A stretch of DNA of 64,000 bases, from the NCBI GenBank assembly GCA_963693315.1, contig OY856187.1, forward strand, positions 41,963,242 to 42,027,241, given 5' to 3'. Positions 1-13,246 of the stretch are shown here, piece after piece (the stretch's first letter is position 1; each line of letters opens with the position of its first letter). A program made the position numbers and the translations under genes. The notes beneath the pieces are model-generated. The model saw only the letters and a program-made list of their open reading frames with translations. It was not told where the DNA came from and did not search any database. Source of the DNA: Diogma glabrata (lineage: Eukaryota > Arthropoda > Insecta > Diptera > Cylindrotomidae).

Positions 1-237
1 CACATATAAAAAGTATATTTTTAAATATTGCATTTTTATATTTCCTCTCATTATTTCTTTCTCCATTCTAACTAGCCTTTTATCCTGTTCATCTTGCTTT
101 TGCTTTACAACATTCAGGTCAACGAGAATTCCTCCCAGTGTTTTGTTTAATTTTTCAATTTTAGTTTTTAATAATTCAATATCTTCTTTTACCTCTATTT
201 TAAGATCATAGATTGCTTTAATGATATTTGCTTCCAT
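1..237 (-). CDS. Coiled-coil N-terminal ORF, cut by the window edge
   Basis: Reading leftward from an ATG at 237-235, the frame stays open for 79 codons to base 1. The peptide starts MEANIIKAIYDLKIEVKED and is rich in Lys, Glu, Leu and Ile with heptad-like spacing, so an alpha-helical coiled coil is likely. There is no signal peptide or membrane segment. Charged coiled-coil starts like this are common in ORF1 proteins of non-LTR retrotransposons, but also occur in first exons of host genes. With no stop and no second domain visible I cannot choose between them. The reading frame is seen in the sequence; any function is inference. Confidence 0.4.
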   Translation of the reverse strand, partial: MEANIIKAIYDLKIEVKEDIELLKTKIEKLNKTLGGILVDLNVVKQKQDEQDKRLVRMEKEIMRGNIKMQYLKIYFLYV

Positions 238-1835
238 TCTGACTAGTTTAATAGTTTTGCCAGAAATTATGCGAAAATAACTTTTGTAATAATTCGAGGC
301 TATGGTTGTGTTAAACTTTTCACCCAAATGTAAACAACCTTTATCTTTCACTATTTGCTGGATAATAATCAGTTGTTGTAGTAAAATACACTAACTGTGT
401 TTTTGTATTTTAAAGTTTATAATATATTTTATTTACTCTATATTAACTTATTTAGGTGTATATAAATTAAAAAAAAAGATAAAAGTTGAATTTGGTGTAA
501 ACTTCACTAACCTGACCTTCGTTGTTTCCTATTTTGTGTTTCACCTTGCGTTTTGATAGTTTTGTTATTTGTACATTCAAAAATCTTTAATTGCTATTCT
601 CAAAATGTACACCACACAAATAAACTCAACATTTTCAATAATCATTGACCACAATCAAAATATATTACCAAACCGTTATTTCTTCTGATTTTTGTGTATA
701 ATCGCATAAATTAAATCCATTAGAAGCACATAAGCATTGCTTCACCAGTACAATGATTCAAATCCTCTGTGTGCTGCGCGTACAACATTAAATCATTTTC
801 AATATCGTGTGTGTACGACATTTATTATTTAACTCAATCTGACTGCGTTTTTTCTTTTTAATCTTAACTTCTGACGGTGGTTAAATTTACCACAGGAGAT
901 ATTATAATGATAATCCGTCTTAAACGTTCGTATGTCTAGAACTTTCCGGCTTTTCAGTGATACAATTTGCACGAAACAATTCTCTGCACTAAAGAAGAAA
1001 CCGTTAGACCCGTTTGACGTATGTCAACTAAGGTCGTCAGGAGGATCAGAATAGGTAAAACAACAGTTTAAATTCAAACTGATTCTAAACGTTTATTATC
1101 AAAATCATTTCTTTTATATCATATTCAAATTTTTCCCCATCATATAATTATGTATATGAATTATGTATTTACAAATAATGCATTCCCCACTTAAAACTTA
1201 AATCAATTAATATATATATTGTTTTAAATTATTTACAACAAAAATGTACATAGAAAATGTTTTGATTTATTTATTACATATTTTTCTTCATAATAAAAAA
1301 CATGCGAGTCATCAAAAGTATTTTAACTTTTTTTATTTAAAATTGTTTCAATGTTTCGAAATATAATATGTGATGACCTAATATGAATAAAGTTCACAAA
1401 ACTTTGTTTGTTTACAATTGTACATACGAAATATTGTTTATTTATTATTCGGTTTTGATAAAATTAATTTCGTCATGGGAATTCCTTATAATTTATTTAT
1501 ATGGGTTTTGATTTGGTTAGGTTAGTGAGTAGACGTAGTAGTATCTCTACATCTGGCAGACATCCTATCCAAATACGCACCGAGGTGATGGAATTTTCAA
1601 GTTGAAATTTCATCATTATTTATCTACATAAGTTCAGTTTTTCAATCATCGTAAAATATTTTTGTTTTTATTTAATTTTCAATTTCTAATGTATTTTTTA
1701 GTCTGATTTTAACCCTACGAACACATGGTTTCCACTTTTTCTATCCTTATAATGATATTGCAAGCATGTTTTTCGTTATATATTAATGACGTTTCTATTT
1801 TTTTGCATGTAACTTCACAAAAATAAATAATAAGA
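238..1835. other. A/T-rich non-coding stretch
   Basis: No ORF, RNA gene or clear repeat boundary can be supported. Bases 840-1060 are somewhat less A/T-rich and could hold an untranslated exon, but no splice-bounded frame was found. A short TTAGG-type doublet near 1517 is too short to mean anything. Confidence 0.5.
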
Positions 1836-2159
1836 TATGGAGGGGCTGAAATCTCATAACTCTGAGATATCAAAACTTCGGTCTGGGTTAAGGATTTTGA
1901 TCGGCAAAAAACTTTTATGAGGACATGGTTTTTAGTTTTGGGCAGCGATGTACTATATCAAACATAACTCTTTGTTAAAGTACAAGTATTTTTTTATCTC
2001 TGTTTAGAAACATATTACAAAACTAAATCGAAACATCAATACCTTGCCGGAAAATTATAACAGATCATAAATCATAAATCAGATCATAAAAAACAGATCA
2101 TAATAAACATATAGTCAGCAAACTACTCAAAAACTTCTCCATTTAGCGTTTCGAGAACA

Positions 2160-3125
2160 TATTACAAAATCACTAATTCATATTTCTTTCAAAGTTCCAA
2201 AAATATTGTAAAAATTAAATAAAATCAAAAATTCAAACTTTTTTCAAACAAAATTCCAAAAATATTCCAAAAATTAGAATAGAATCAAATATATAAACTT
2301 TTTGTAAATTCCAATAATATTCCAAAATTCATGAAAATTCAAACTTTTCCAAAATTCTAAAAATATTGCAAAAATTATCACAAAATAAAAAGTTCAAACA
2401 TTTTTCAAAATTCCAAAAATTATAATAAAATCAAAAATTTTAAATTTTTCAAAATTCTAAAAATATTCCAAAAATTCCTACAAAATTCAAAATTAAAACT
2501 TTTTTCAAAATTCTAAAAATATATATAAAATTCAAAAACTCTATTTTTTCAAAATTCTAAAAATATACATAAAATTCAAAAACTCAATTTTTTCAAAATT
2601 CTAAAAATATTGCAAAAATTATAACAAAATCAAAAATTGAACCTTTTTTCAAAATTCCAAAAATATTCCAAAAATTAGAATAAAATCAAATCAAAACCAA
2701 ACTTTTTCTAAATCCCAATAATATTCCGAAAATTCTTAAAAATTCAAACTTTTTCCAAAATTCTAAAAATATTGCAAAAATTATTACAAAATCAAAAATT
2801 GAAAAATTTCAAAAATATTCCAAAAATTAGAATAACATTTTTCTAAATCCCACAAATATTCCTAAAATTCTTAAAAATTCAAACTTTATCCAAAATTCTA
2901 AAAATATTGCAAAAATTATTACAAAATTAAAAATTGAAATTTTATTCAAAGTTCCAAAAATTATAATAAAATTAAAAATTAAAAATTTTTCAAATTCTAA
3001 AAATATTCCGAAAATTCTTACAAAATCAAATATTGAAACTTTTTCCAAAATATTGCACAAATTATTACAAAATCAAAAATACAAACTTTATTCAAAATTC
3101 CAAAAATATTTCAATAGCTATAACA
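2160..3125. repeat. A/T-rich tandem array inside Q
   Basis: Diverged units of roughly 50-60 bp alternate the words CAAAATTCTAAAAATATT, CAAAAATTATAACAAAATC and AAAAATTGAAAC. A shorter version of the same array lies at 29225-29640 in the other Q copy, so array length varies between copies. Short A/T ORFs crossing it are by-products of the repeat. Confidence 0.75.
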
Positions 3126-3179
3126 AATTCAAAAATTTCCATGCCCAATTTCATTTTTCAATTACATTTACGTCATAAA

Positions 3180-3700
3180 AACAACTACATTTTTTTTCCA
3201 AAAAATTGTCTTAAAAAATAAATGAAATCAGTTTTTGACACACTTGACATTATATTTTTGACAAACTTATAATTCCATAACTCTCTATAATAATAAAAAA
3301 ATTTCATGTCATACAAATTATTAATTTTATTTTTTTCCAAAAAATTGGGTAAAAACCTTTCTTTTGACACACTTGACAACATTTTTTTGACAAACTTATA
3401 ATGCCATAATTTTCTATTATTATTATTATTTCTATTATTATTTCAAACAAATAATTAATTTTATTTTTTTCCAAAAAATTAGGTAAAAAATAAAAAAAAA
3501 TCTTTCTTATGACACACTTGACAACATTTTTTTGACAAACTGATAGTGCCATAATTCTCAATCATAGTAATAAAATTTCATTTCAAACAAATAATTAATT
3601 TTATTTTTTTCCAAAAAATTGGGTAAAAATAAATAAAAATTTTTCTTTTGACACACTTGACAACATTTTTTTGACAAACTTATAATGCAGTAATCTAGTT
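3180..3700. repeat. Tandem subunits with TTGACACACTTGAC
   Basis: Four subunits of about 133-150 bp each contain TTTTTTTCCAAAAAATTG, then CTTTTGACACACTTGACA and TTTGACAAACTTATAATG. Two more lie at 4180-4410. Single diverged copies occur at 29690-29930 and 38700-38820. Recurring minus-strand peptides of similar sequence come from these repeats and are not genes. Confidence 0.7.
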
Positions 3701-4770
3701 TTTGATCTGACATACCAATCCCGACCATCCAGATCTCTCCACATGCTGTGTTCCTACTCATTATCACTTAAAATGAACGTTTTTTAACAAAAAAAAAGCA
3801 TATTTCCTTGTTTTGACACACTTGACGATTTTTGACACACTGTACCGGACAGTTATCGAACACATCGTTCTTTCGGCTCTTACCATTGAGTGTACCTATT
3901 TATAGTGTACCTATTTTTCGGTTGTGACGGCCGGTCGGCCGGCAGACAGACATACATTTTTTTTTGCTTTTTTAGAATCGGTAGTTCCTAAAACGTCGAG
4001 AAATGCCAAAAAAATGGGGGTAATAATTTCAATTTTAACTCATGAATGTAATACTAAGGTCTTTCTGACCGAAGTAATACAAACATTTTTCAAAATTTTA
4101 AAAATATTTCAAAAACTATAACAAATTCAAAAATTTCCATATTTAATTTCATGTTCAATTACATTTACGTCATAAAAACAGTTAAATTTTTTTTCCAAAA
4201 AATTGGCTAAACAATTAAAGAAATCATTTTTTGACACACTTGACCACATTTTTTTTGGCAAACTTATAATGCCATAATTCTCAATAATAATAATCAAATT
4301 TGTATGTCAAATAAATAATTAATTTTATTTTTTTCCAAAAAATTGTGTAAAAAATAAATAAAAATCTTTCTTTTGACACACTTGACAACATTTTTTTGAC
4401 AAACTTATAATGCAATAATCTAGATTTTGGTCTCACATACCAATCCCGACCATCAAGATTTCTGATATATGCAAATTTCCTTGTTTTGACACACTTGACG
4501 ATTATTTTGACACACTTCCGGTACAATTATCGAACACATCGTTCTTTCGGCTCTTCCCATTAAGTAAACCTATTTTTAGGAAAAAAATTTTAAAATCCGT
4601 CCAGCGGTTTTTTAGATTTTGTAGGTTGTGACGGCCGGCCGGCCGACAGACAGACACACATTTTTTTTTTGCCTTTTTAGAATCAGTAGGTCCTAAAACG
4701 TCGAGAAATGCCAAAAAAATGGTTTTTAGAATTTCACTTTTAGCTCATGAATCTCTTTCAGACCGAAGTA

Positions 4771-7560
4771 ATGCCATGGTTGGTTTATTTTAAAGCTTAT
4801 ATTTGTTTTTATTCTGTCTAAAGCGCAGGAAAACTTATCATTCTCTTTCCATACTGCTTGAATTTCAAAGTGATTTTATCAGAGAATTGCATGTATGGAA
4901 TGTGTTAATGGACACAATAGGACTATTAAAACAATAATTCAAAGAATAAAAATCGATATACCAATAGATTCGAAATACACTAAACGGTCGGTAACTCTCT
5001 TAGATGCTATTGAATTTCATAACAAAAATTTGTTAATGTTTCTAAATTTTTTAATCAAAACAAACATCTCTTGTTTTGATAAGACAACCCTCATCTTCTA
5101 TATGTACAAGCGCTATTAATATATGTACAAACAACAAACGCGAACATTTAAAAAAAATCAAAAATTGAGTTCATCTTAGAAATATTATTAAATTTTTGTA
5201 AAACCCACGTCTAACATATGGTAAATGGTTAAAAATTTTAAACGATAAAAAAATGAAAGCGAATTCGCGAATGCTATAGCACACAGGTTGATTTTTTTTA
5301 ACATCATTTTCTTATTTCTTATCTAAACTTAATATATCAAGAAAAATACAAAGAATATGAAAAACAAAAAAAATTAAATAAGAAAAATAAAAATTGATCG
5401 AATTGACGAAGCTGTTTAGCGTGATTTGAAATTTAAATTACATAACAAGGGAAAAAAAAGAAAAGAGCAGAAAGTTTAAGAACAAAATTGAATTGAATTA
5501 CAGGAATTTTATAACTTATATTTTTTTTTAATTTATTTAAAGAATTATTAAGATTATATACGATAAAAAGTTATTTGAGAGGATTCAATGTAATAAAGGA
5601 GTGTGAATAAATTACATTTTCATATAAGGGGAATTTAAAATTAGCGGAATTCACCATAAACATATATTATTACCAACATTTTTTTTAACGCTTTAATACG
5701 AACTGATTTCAAAATCAAAACCATTAATTTTCTTGAATTTACAAAATAAAATCTACTTCAGAAAATTTATAAAAACCAGACACGTTTTATTCAACGCTCT
5801 CAAGTACATCAGACCAGACCAAATTGCATATATAAATGAATTTTTAAACTTAATTTATTTAATCGTAATTCTTTTATTAAATTAAATATAAACAGAAATA
5901 AAATTTTTGAAATTTTGTTTCATGCAACAACCACTCAGCTTTTCATTTTGATTATATTATGAGTTTTATTCATGTTAATGCTCTTTTCTGCTTTTATTAA
6001 TAAATTGATAGTTTTAATGGACACTTCAATTAATAATAATTATATTATTATACTTCTATAAATATTTGTATGAGAAGGTACATTCTATTACATTCTATTA
6101 AATTCTAGTAATAAAGTTTTATGGATATTAAATAGACACCGGAAGTGTGAAAATTATATGAAGAATTTTTAATGATTCGTTTTTGATTTGTTGGTACCAA
6201 AAAATGCAATTGACAAAACGATTTTTAATAACTATTAGAGTGTTAGTTAAATCTCTTAATATGTATACAAAAAATAGAAAACGGAAACAATAAAATGTCT
6301 CCCCAACAAATCATACAACCACCCCTATTCTTAAAACTGTAAAAGTAAAAACCTCTAGCAAGCAATAAAATAATTTATCTAATCTAATGTACCGTATTGT
6401 TCTTATTACAACCACAAAGAATTTAGTAATTTCCATGCTATATGTAATATTCCGTTTAAACATAATCATAATTTTTTTGCAGATATTTATGCCTTTTGTA
6501 CAACATAACATAAAATTGCATATGTCCTTTTTATGTTATCCAATTTCGGTTTTGTATTTATTTTTATTAAATTTATAATCGTATAACAGAAAGGAAATGG
6601 TACGTTGGTACCAGGAATGAATTTCATTTTAAATCTTTTGTTATATTATTATTTTTTCACTATAACAATTTATTTTTTTTTTCGTTGGAGGTTGCATTGT
6701 TATAAATTTTGAGGGTAGATTTTCTATTTATGATAAATTATTAATTTTCTTTTTTTTCGTGTTTTTGTTTGTTATTTAATCAAATTGCAAAATGAAATGA
6801 AATGTAAAAGGATAATTGTTATGAAAAGGATGTAATGGTAGAATGTTGTAGTCAATTTAATTGAGTAATGAAAATGTGTAAAACTTTGTGTGACCATGCG
6901 AATTTTTTGAAGGAATTTATGGGGGAAGATTTAATACCAAGTATAAAATAGAATGGAGTAATCCAAGATGGATATATCGACTCAAATACCGAAATGCGAA
7001 ATCAAATTCACTAAAATATTTCCTGGAATGAATGCTTGTTGACGATCTATACAATAGATTTATAAAAAAGGACATCTACGTTTAAGGAAAAGTGTCTAAT
7101 TGAAGCGGGCCCACAATAACTATATTAAACAAATTGGAAAACTACTCTACTCACACTCATAAAATCACTCTTTGAATATATTGGAATAGTAGTCCTCAAG
7201 TTTTACTCGTCCCAAAAATTGATGTATGTATTTCTCTTTTATTTATTCTCGCTTAGGCTTTCACATTTCATTTTTTCTCTTTCTAGCTTTTACATTACCT
7301 GTGAGATTTTGTGTTTTTTGCAATAATATAAGTTCATTTATTTCTATCTCTAATTAAATCGTGTTTTGAGACTCTATTAGACAAAAGGCCTTATAGTGAC
7401 ATTTGACTTCAGTGTTACCGCTGTAATGAACGTTAGCTGGTTGTTGTCGAAACAAAGTTTTATCATTAATTACGACTCTCTTAAGGCAAAAAAATTCACA
7501 TTGACATTTTTACTTAGATTGATGCACTTTTATTTCTTTTGTTGTATTTTGCTCCTAAAA
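4771..7560. other. A/T-rich non-coding stretch
   Basis: Several short ORFs occur (for example 4895-5119) but none has a recognisable domain, repeat support or splice context. Nothing else is supported here. Confidence 0.5.
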
Positions 7561-7840
7561 GAAGTAACAAAAAAATTATGTCTACCAATCGTGTGGGGCA
7601 GGGATATGGGGAACTGTGTATAAAATGCAGGATGATCAGGACTTTTTCCACCACCAAACATCACATAGAGGGTGACAGGAACTCATACTTGGGACATCGT
7701 CTCGTTGTGCTTAGGCCGATTTTCCTTTGATCGACCTTATCGTCCTCGTCTTTGGTTCTGGCATCCCACACATCCAATTAGTTTTGGCATTATCAGCATT
7801 CTTATCCCTAGTATGTCTAATGGGAACATTTAAAACCGAT
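7561..7840. other. Less A/T-rich island, possible decayed coding relic
   Basis: Base composition changes abruptly to nearly balanced for about 280 bp and returns to A/T-rich after 7840. Both strands have interrupted frames of plausible amino-acid mix but no motif I recognise. It could be an old transposon or processed-gene fragment; I assign no function. Confidence 0.25.
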
Positions 7841-9000
7841 GGTTTTTTGGTCATGTGATATTCTTGATGTGATGAAATCTACTGTGGTAAAATACTTGTT
7901 TTACACGATAAATATATAAATATGCATATAGAATTTGTTAGATTTTTTACAGTAGCCATTGATCTTGATTATAAAACTTCTAAGAAGTTTATAAAACTAG
8001 AAATATAACCCAAAATCCAGTTAACTGATAGTCAGTTAATTTCAGAAAACTACAAACGAGTTTTATACGTATTGTTGTACGTTTACTACTACAAATAATA
8101 TAATAAAAAATAATTTATCGAATATCGATAAAATATATATTTATTTCCCTTAAAGAAAAAGATATAACAGCACACACGCAGCTCGTTTACCTCGTTTACC
8201 TTATATTCGTCTACAAGTTCTTTATACAAAATAATATTTCTCTAAAAAGGAAACAATAGCGAGAAGTTACAAAAACAACATATATTTTTAAGGGAAATAT
8301 CTTTCAACCCTACTTTTGAACGAATTTTATTTTCCCATTAGAAAAAGGTAAATGTTGGTATTATAGCTTCATAGTTTTTGGTTTATTTTACTACAAGTTC
8401 AATGAAATAAAATCTAATTGAAATTATTTAGTGAAACTATAGCGCATAGTAGTATAAGGAATGAAGTTATAATATAATTAAATTTAAATCAAATTATGTT
8501 TTCGATTAATCAAAGTTTTATTTTTCCAACTTTTTTGTGTTTTTAGTTTAAGAGTGAAACTACCACTTGATTCAGAAATAATCATCTGGAAAAAAATTTA
8601 GCTGAAAAGGGGTTCTGAGCAGCCTAGGATATTGGTTCAGGAACCCAAAAAACAGACAAAGAATTTTAAAAACTCCATATTAAAAAACTTTTACATCTGA
8701 TGCAAACCTCAAAATACCTTTAAAGGCTTTTAATCTGCATGCAAACACAACACATTGAAAATGCAATCAACAACAATTATCAACAATGCAAAAAATTGGT
8801 AAAAATAGAAACAAAGATTACAAAAAAGAACAACAGTTTTGTCTGTTAGAGAATCAAAAATAAAATTGAACACCTTGTACAGAAACTGAAAGAAGGTTTT
8901 ACAGAAAGATCGATATAAACATTTCTTGAGCGACGCAAGGCTATATCGATGATTCAAAAACTTAAATAGATAAATAATGGTGAAATTTAAACTTTGTAAT
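7841..9000. other. A/T-rich non-coding stretch
   Basis: Nothing recognisable on either strand; a 75-residue minus-strand ORF at 8730-8957 has no identifiable domain. Confidence 0.5.
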
Positions 9001-9002
9001 TC

Positions 9003-9190
9003 TATCGCCTCGGTGGCGTAGTTTGATAGGTTATCTGCTAAAAAATCATGGCATTCTTAGATTTGAATCGAAACAGAAACACATGAAATTTTTCTCTGAG
9101 AAAAATTCAAAATATACTTTCGAATTGAAAAATTCAATTTATTTGCTTAATTTATTGAGTTTGAGTGCTCACACAAAATCCCTAATAACT
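9003..9190 (+). repeat. Possible tRNA-derived SINE
   Basis: The start contains TGGCGTAGTTTGATAGG, which fits an RNA polymerase III A box, followed about 40 bp later by GATTTGAATCGAA, which fits a B box. The following body contains TTTTTCTCTGAGAAAAAT, and a related phrase occurs in the Helitron arms near 20860 and 25700. Box spacing is right for a tRNA-derived head, but the cloverleaf is decayed and the tail is unclear. Confidence 0.3.
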
Positions 9191-11034
<1,844 letters not shown>

Positions 11035-11036
11035 AT

Positions 11037-11159
11037 TAGTCGATTGTTTTTTAACATTACCACTCATGCCATTTGAGGTTACAAATTTCCCTCGTGCGCT
11101 ACGCGCACTCGGGACCTCAAATGACATTCGTAATAATGATTATGAAAAATAATCGACTA
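11037..11159. repeat. Palindromic MITE-like element
   Basis: Inverted arms run from TAGTCGAT at 11037 to ATCGACTA ending at 11159. An inner perfect stem is CATTTGAGGT at 11070-11079 with ACCTCAAATG at 11114-11123. The centre is G/C-rich (CTCGTGCGCTACGCGCACTC). Length and symmetry fit a fold-back MITE; the superfamily is unknown. Confidence 0.55.
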
Positions 11160-11915
11160 TTGTTTAAAGACTCGTGATATTATATATGAAAATAAAACAA
11201 ATAGTGGTGAATTTAATGCACAAGATTATATTTTATATGGTGGACTGTTAATTTGATTACAAGGCGATGCTAACCATTTAAATGAGTTTGAAGTGGATCA
11301 TCAAATTTAATTTATAATGTAAGCTTTTTCGATTTTAAATTATATAATTTTTGTTTGTGTTTTTTTCTTATTACATTATTTTCTTTGTAATTTTGACTGT
11401 GTTCATAAGGCATTTTTCTTACAATTTATTTTATGTTGGCAAAAATTTTACTTAAATCGTATTTGTGCAATATAGAGTTTTTTTGAGTTTGCAATCTGAT
11501 AGTTCGTGTTATCGAGCTTACAATCGTGATAGTTCACAATCTGCTAGTTGGCGAGTTTAAAAGCGGGCGAGTTCGCTTGTTAGATAGTGTCGATGACACA
11601 CAAAAGGGTTTGCTTGCTCAAAAGTCAACTAGCTTACTTGGAAAATTATCTAACAATGTTTGGTGATTCACACTAAAAAGCAAAATTTTACAATCATCCT
11701 ACTAGCAACTATGATTATATATGGCTATTTCACAAGCCAACAATCGCACAAGCCAGCGAGTAGCGAGTAAAGTAGCCCGGATTTCAACTTTTCCATGAGA
11801 TTGTTTACAGTCTGTTAGTTGGATAGTGAACATGATGACACTGTGCGAGCTTACAAACAGATTGTAAACTCGCTGGCTAGACAATACTATCAAAGTGTCG
11901 AGCCTTAACTCTCAA
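11160..11915. other. Non-coding stretch with scattered inverted words
   Basis: From about 11470 to 11905 the words GCTAGTTGGCGAGTTT and AAACTCGCTGGCTAG appear in opposite orientation, and AGCTTACAAtCGTG-like words recur. This suggests a decayed inverted-repeat element, but I could not fix its ends. Confidence 0.3.
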
Positions 11916-11916
11916 T

Positions 11917-12132
11917 TTGATAAATGTATTTCCCAAATCACCTTCTGGATTTGATCACTGGTTAGTAAGCAAAACGCCAGCTTTTTTTAGGTATTCAATA
12001 CCTGTTTCACAACAACAGGAAAACAATTCTATTGTTTCACAACAACAGGAAAACAATTCTGCAAACAATATTTCTTACCAAGAATATTCAACAGCTTCAA
12101 AAAAACCAATGGTTGATTTTAGAAATTTCTAG
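11917..12132 (+). CDS. Unrecognised small ORF with an in-frame duplication
   Basis: A 71-codon ATG-to-stop frame encodes a Gln/Asn/Ser-rich peptide in which a ten-residue block containing VSQQQENNS occurs twice. The block is a 30-bp tandem duplication at 12001-12060, so the frame is kept. A pyrimidine run ending in TTTTTTTAG at about 11986 could be a splice acceptor, making 11987-12132 a terminal exon instead. I recognise no domain and there is no supporting neighbour; it may be spurious. Confidence 0.25.
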   Translation: MINVFPKSPSGFDHWLVSKTPAFFRYSIPVSQQQENNSIVSQQQENNSANNISYQEYSTASKKPMVDFRNF

Positions 12133-12599
12133 TCTACAGCGTCCAACACAAAATATTTGTATTAAATAATACTCAAAACTTGATTAGTTGATTCCCAGTT
12201 AAAAAAAATGACTTTGCATCTATTTACACGGTTTCATGTTCACAATACAGCGTTTCGCAACTCACTTAAACCGTTTACATTATCGCAGTATAATTTACAT
12301 TTACTCTCGTTCTGTAAAAGGAATTTCTTATACACAATTTTATTTAATTTCTCGACTATTGGAGTGGTCAATTTCTTTACAAAGATAACTTGAGAAATTC
12401 TGATGAAATCTACGGCATTATTTAGGATATATTTTATTTTGTTTTTGTTTTTATCTTTGACCATTTTTCTTGGAAATAGTTTTTTTTTTTTTTTTTTTTT
12501 TAATAAAATGTGTTGTGTAATAGGGTTTAGAATATGTGTCACAACAACACATAAATACCTTTTAAGACCTAGGTCTAGACCTGGGTCCCACAACAACTG
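12133..12599. other. Non-coding stretch with a poly-T run
   Basis: A run of about 22 T lies at 12480-12501. Overlapping ORFs on both strands cross it and have no recognisable domains. The adjoining non-LTR fragment ends just to the right. Confidence 0.45.
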
Positions 12600-12625
12600 G
12601 CGTTCTGAGGTGTAGATTAACGCGA

Positions 12626-13246
12626 TTAATTAACGCGATTAATTTTTTTAAACATCTGTGGGTTGAAGCCACCTGAGACTAAGTGTTCCGGCAAACTATT
12701 CCATTTGTACGCAGTTCGGACAAAGAAGTCTCTCTGCGATCTGCCAGTATGACAGCGCGGGATCTTTACCGTTTCACTGGTTGCGGCAGCCGATTGCCGA
12801 GTGGAACGGGGGTAAGAATAAGTTTGAGGCATGATGCCGCTGATTTCATCTGAGCACTGCTGATGACGATATTTGTAAAAAACAACGAGGTCAGCAACAG
12901 TGCGACGATGTTGTAGGGAATCAAGTTGTGATGTCAAAGTTCGATCACCTACAATTCGTGTAGCTCGCTTTTGAACAGAGTCCAAGAGGGCCAAGATGGA
13001 AACAGAGGCAGCACCCCAAACTTGACAGCAGTACTCCATACAGGGACGAATATAGGACTTATAAACATGGAGCAATTGGTATGGAGTGAAAAATTTTTTG
13101 CATCTATTTAGGAGGCCGAGTTTTTTAGACGCGCTTTTTGCCATCGCCATTACATGATCGTTCCAGAGTAGGTCATTTGAAACTGTGACACCCAATAAAC
13201 GAATGTTTTTACATTCACCCATTGATATGACACTCTTTACATTCAC
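12626..13246 (-). pseudogene. Non-LTR retrotransposon reverse transcriptase, C-terminal fragment
   Basis: This 206-codon open frame corresponds to the region after the reverse-transcriptase catalytic core in I/Jockey/CR1-type ORF2 proteins. Visible hallmarks are LLGVTVSNDLLWNDHV near residue 18, the segment VYKSYIRPCMEYCCQVWG near residue 61, LDSVQKRATRIVGD near residue 87, and a C-terminal FFVRTAYKWNSLPEHLV. The endonuclease and the catalytic FADD-type motif are absent, so this is a dead 5'-truncated copy, as target-primed integration often leaves. The stop lies inside a short tandem word (TTAATCGCG, two copies on the minus strand) that probably marks the 3' end. Its base composition is clearly less A/T-rich than the surroundings. 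It differs in sequence from the element at 29.9-34.4 kb, so it is another family. Confidence 0.85.

Larger units (their letters stand above)
1836..4770. mobile_element. Repeat family Q, copy 1 (unclassified, partly tandem)
   Basis: This block shares long stretches with 28919-29934 and 38670-39205. The shared order is: an opening at about 1836, the motif ACTTCGGTCTG at 1875-1885, an A/T-rich tandem array, a TTGACACACTTGAC-bearing section, a CGGCCGGCC plus CAGACAGACA section, and a closing CAGACCGAAGT at 4759-4769. The opening and closing motifs are 11-bp inverted matches, suggesting a TIR element, but homology between copies begins about 40 bp outside the left motif, so the true end is uncertain. 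A first closing motif at about 4068-4077 is followed by a second partial unit, so this copy is about one and a half units in tandem. No transposase was seen. Confidence 0.6.

Noticed and set aside
1510..1530. Telomeric TTAGG repeat
   Set aside because: Only about two units; chance or common insect GGTTAGGTTAG words.
2160..3125. CRISPR-like array
   Set aside because: Units are diverged, unevenly spaced and lack constant repeats with unique spacers; the DNA is eukaryotic.
2827..4714. Many 60-85-codon ORFs in the Q repeat
   Set aside because: All are translations of A/T tandem units or the TTGACACACTTGAC repeats, recur with the repeat and have no domain.
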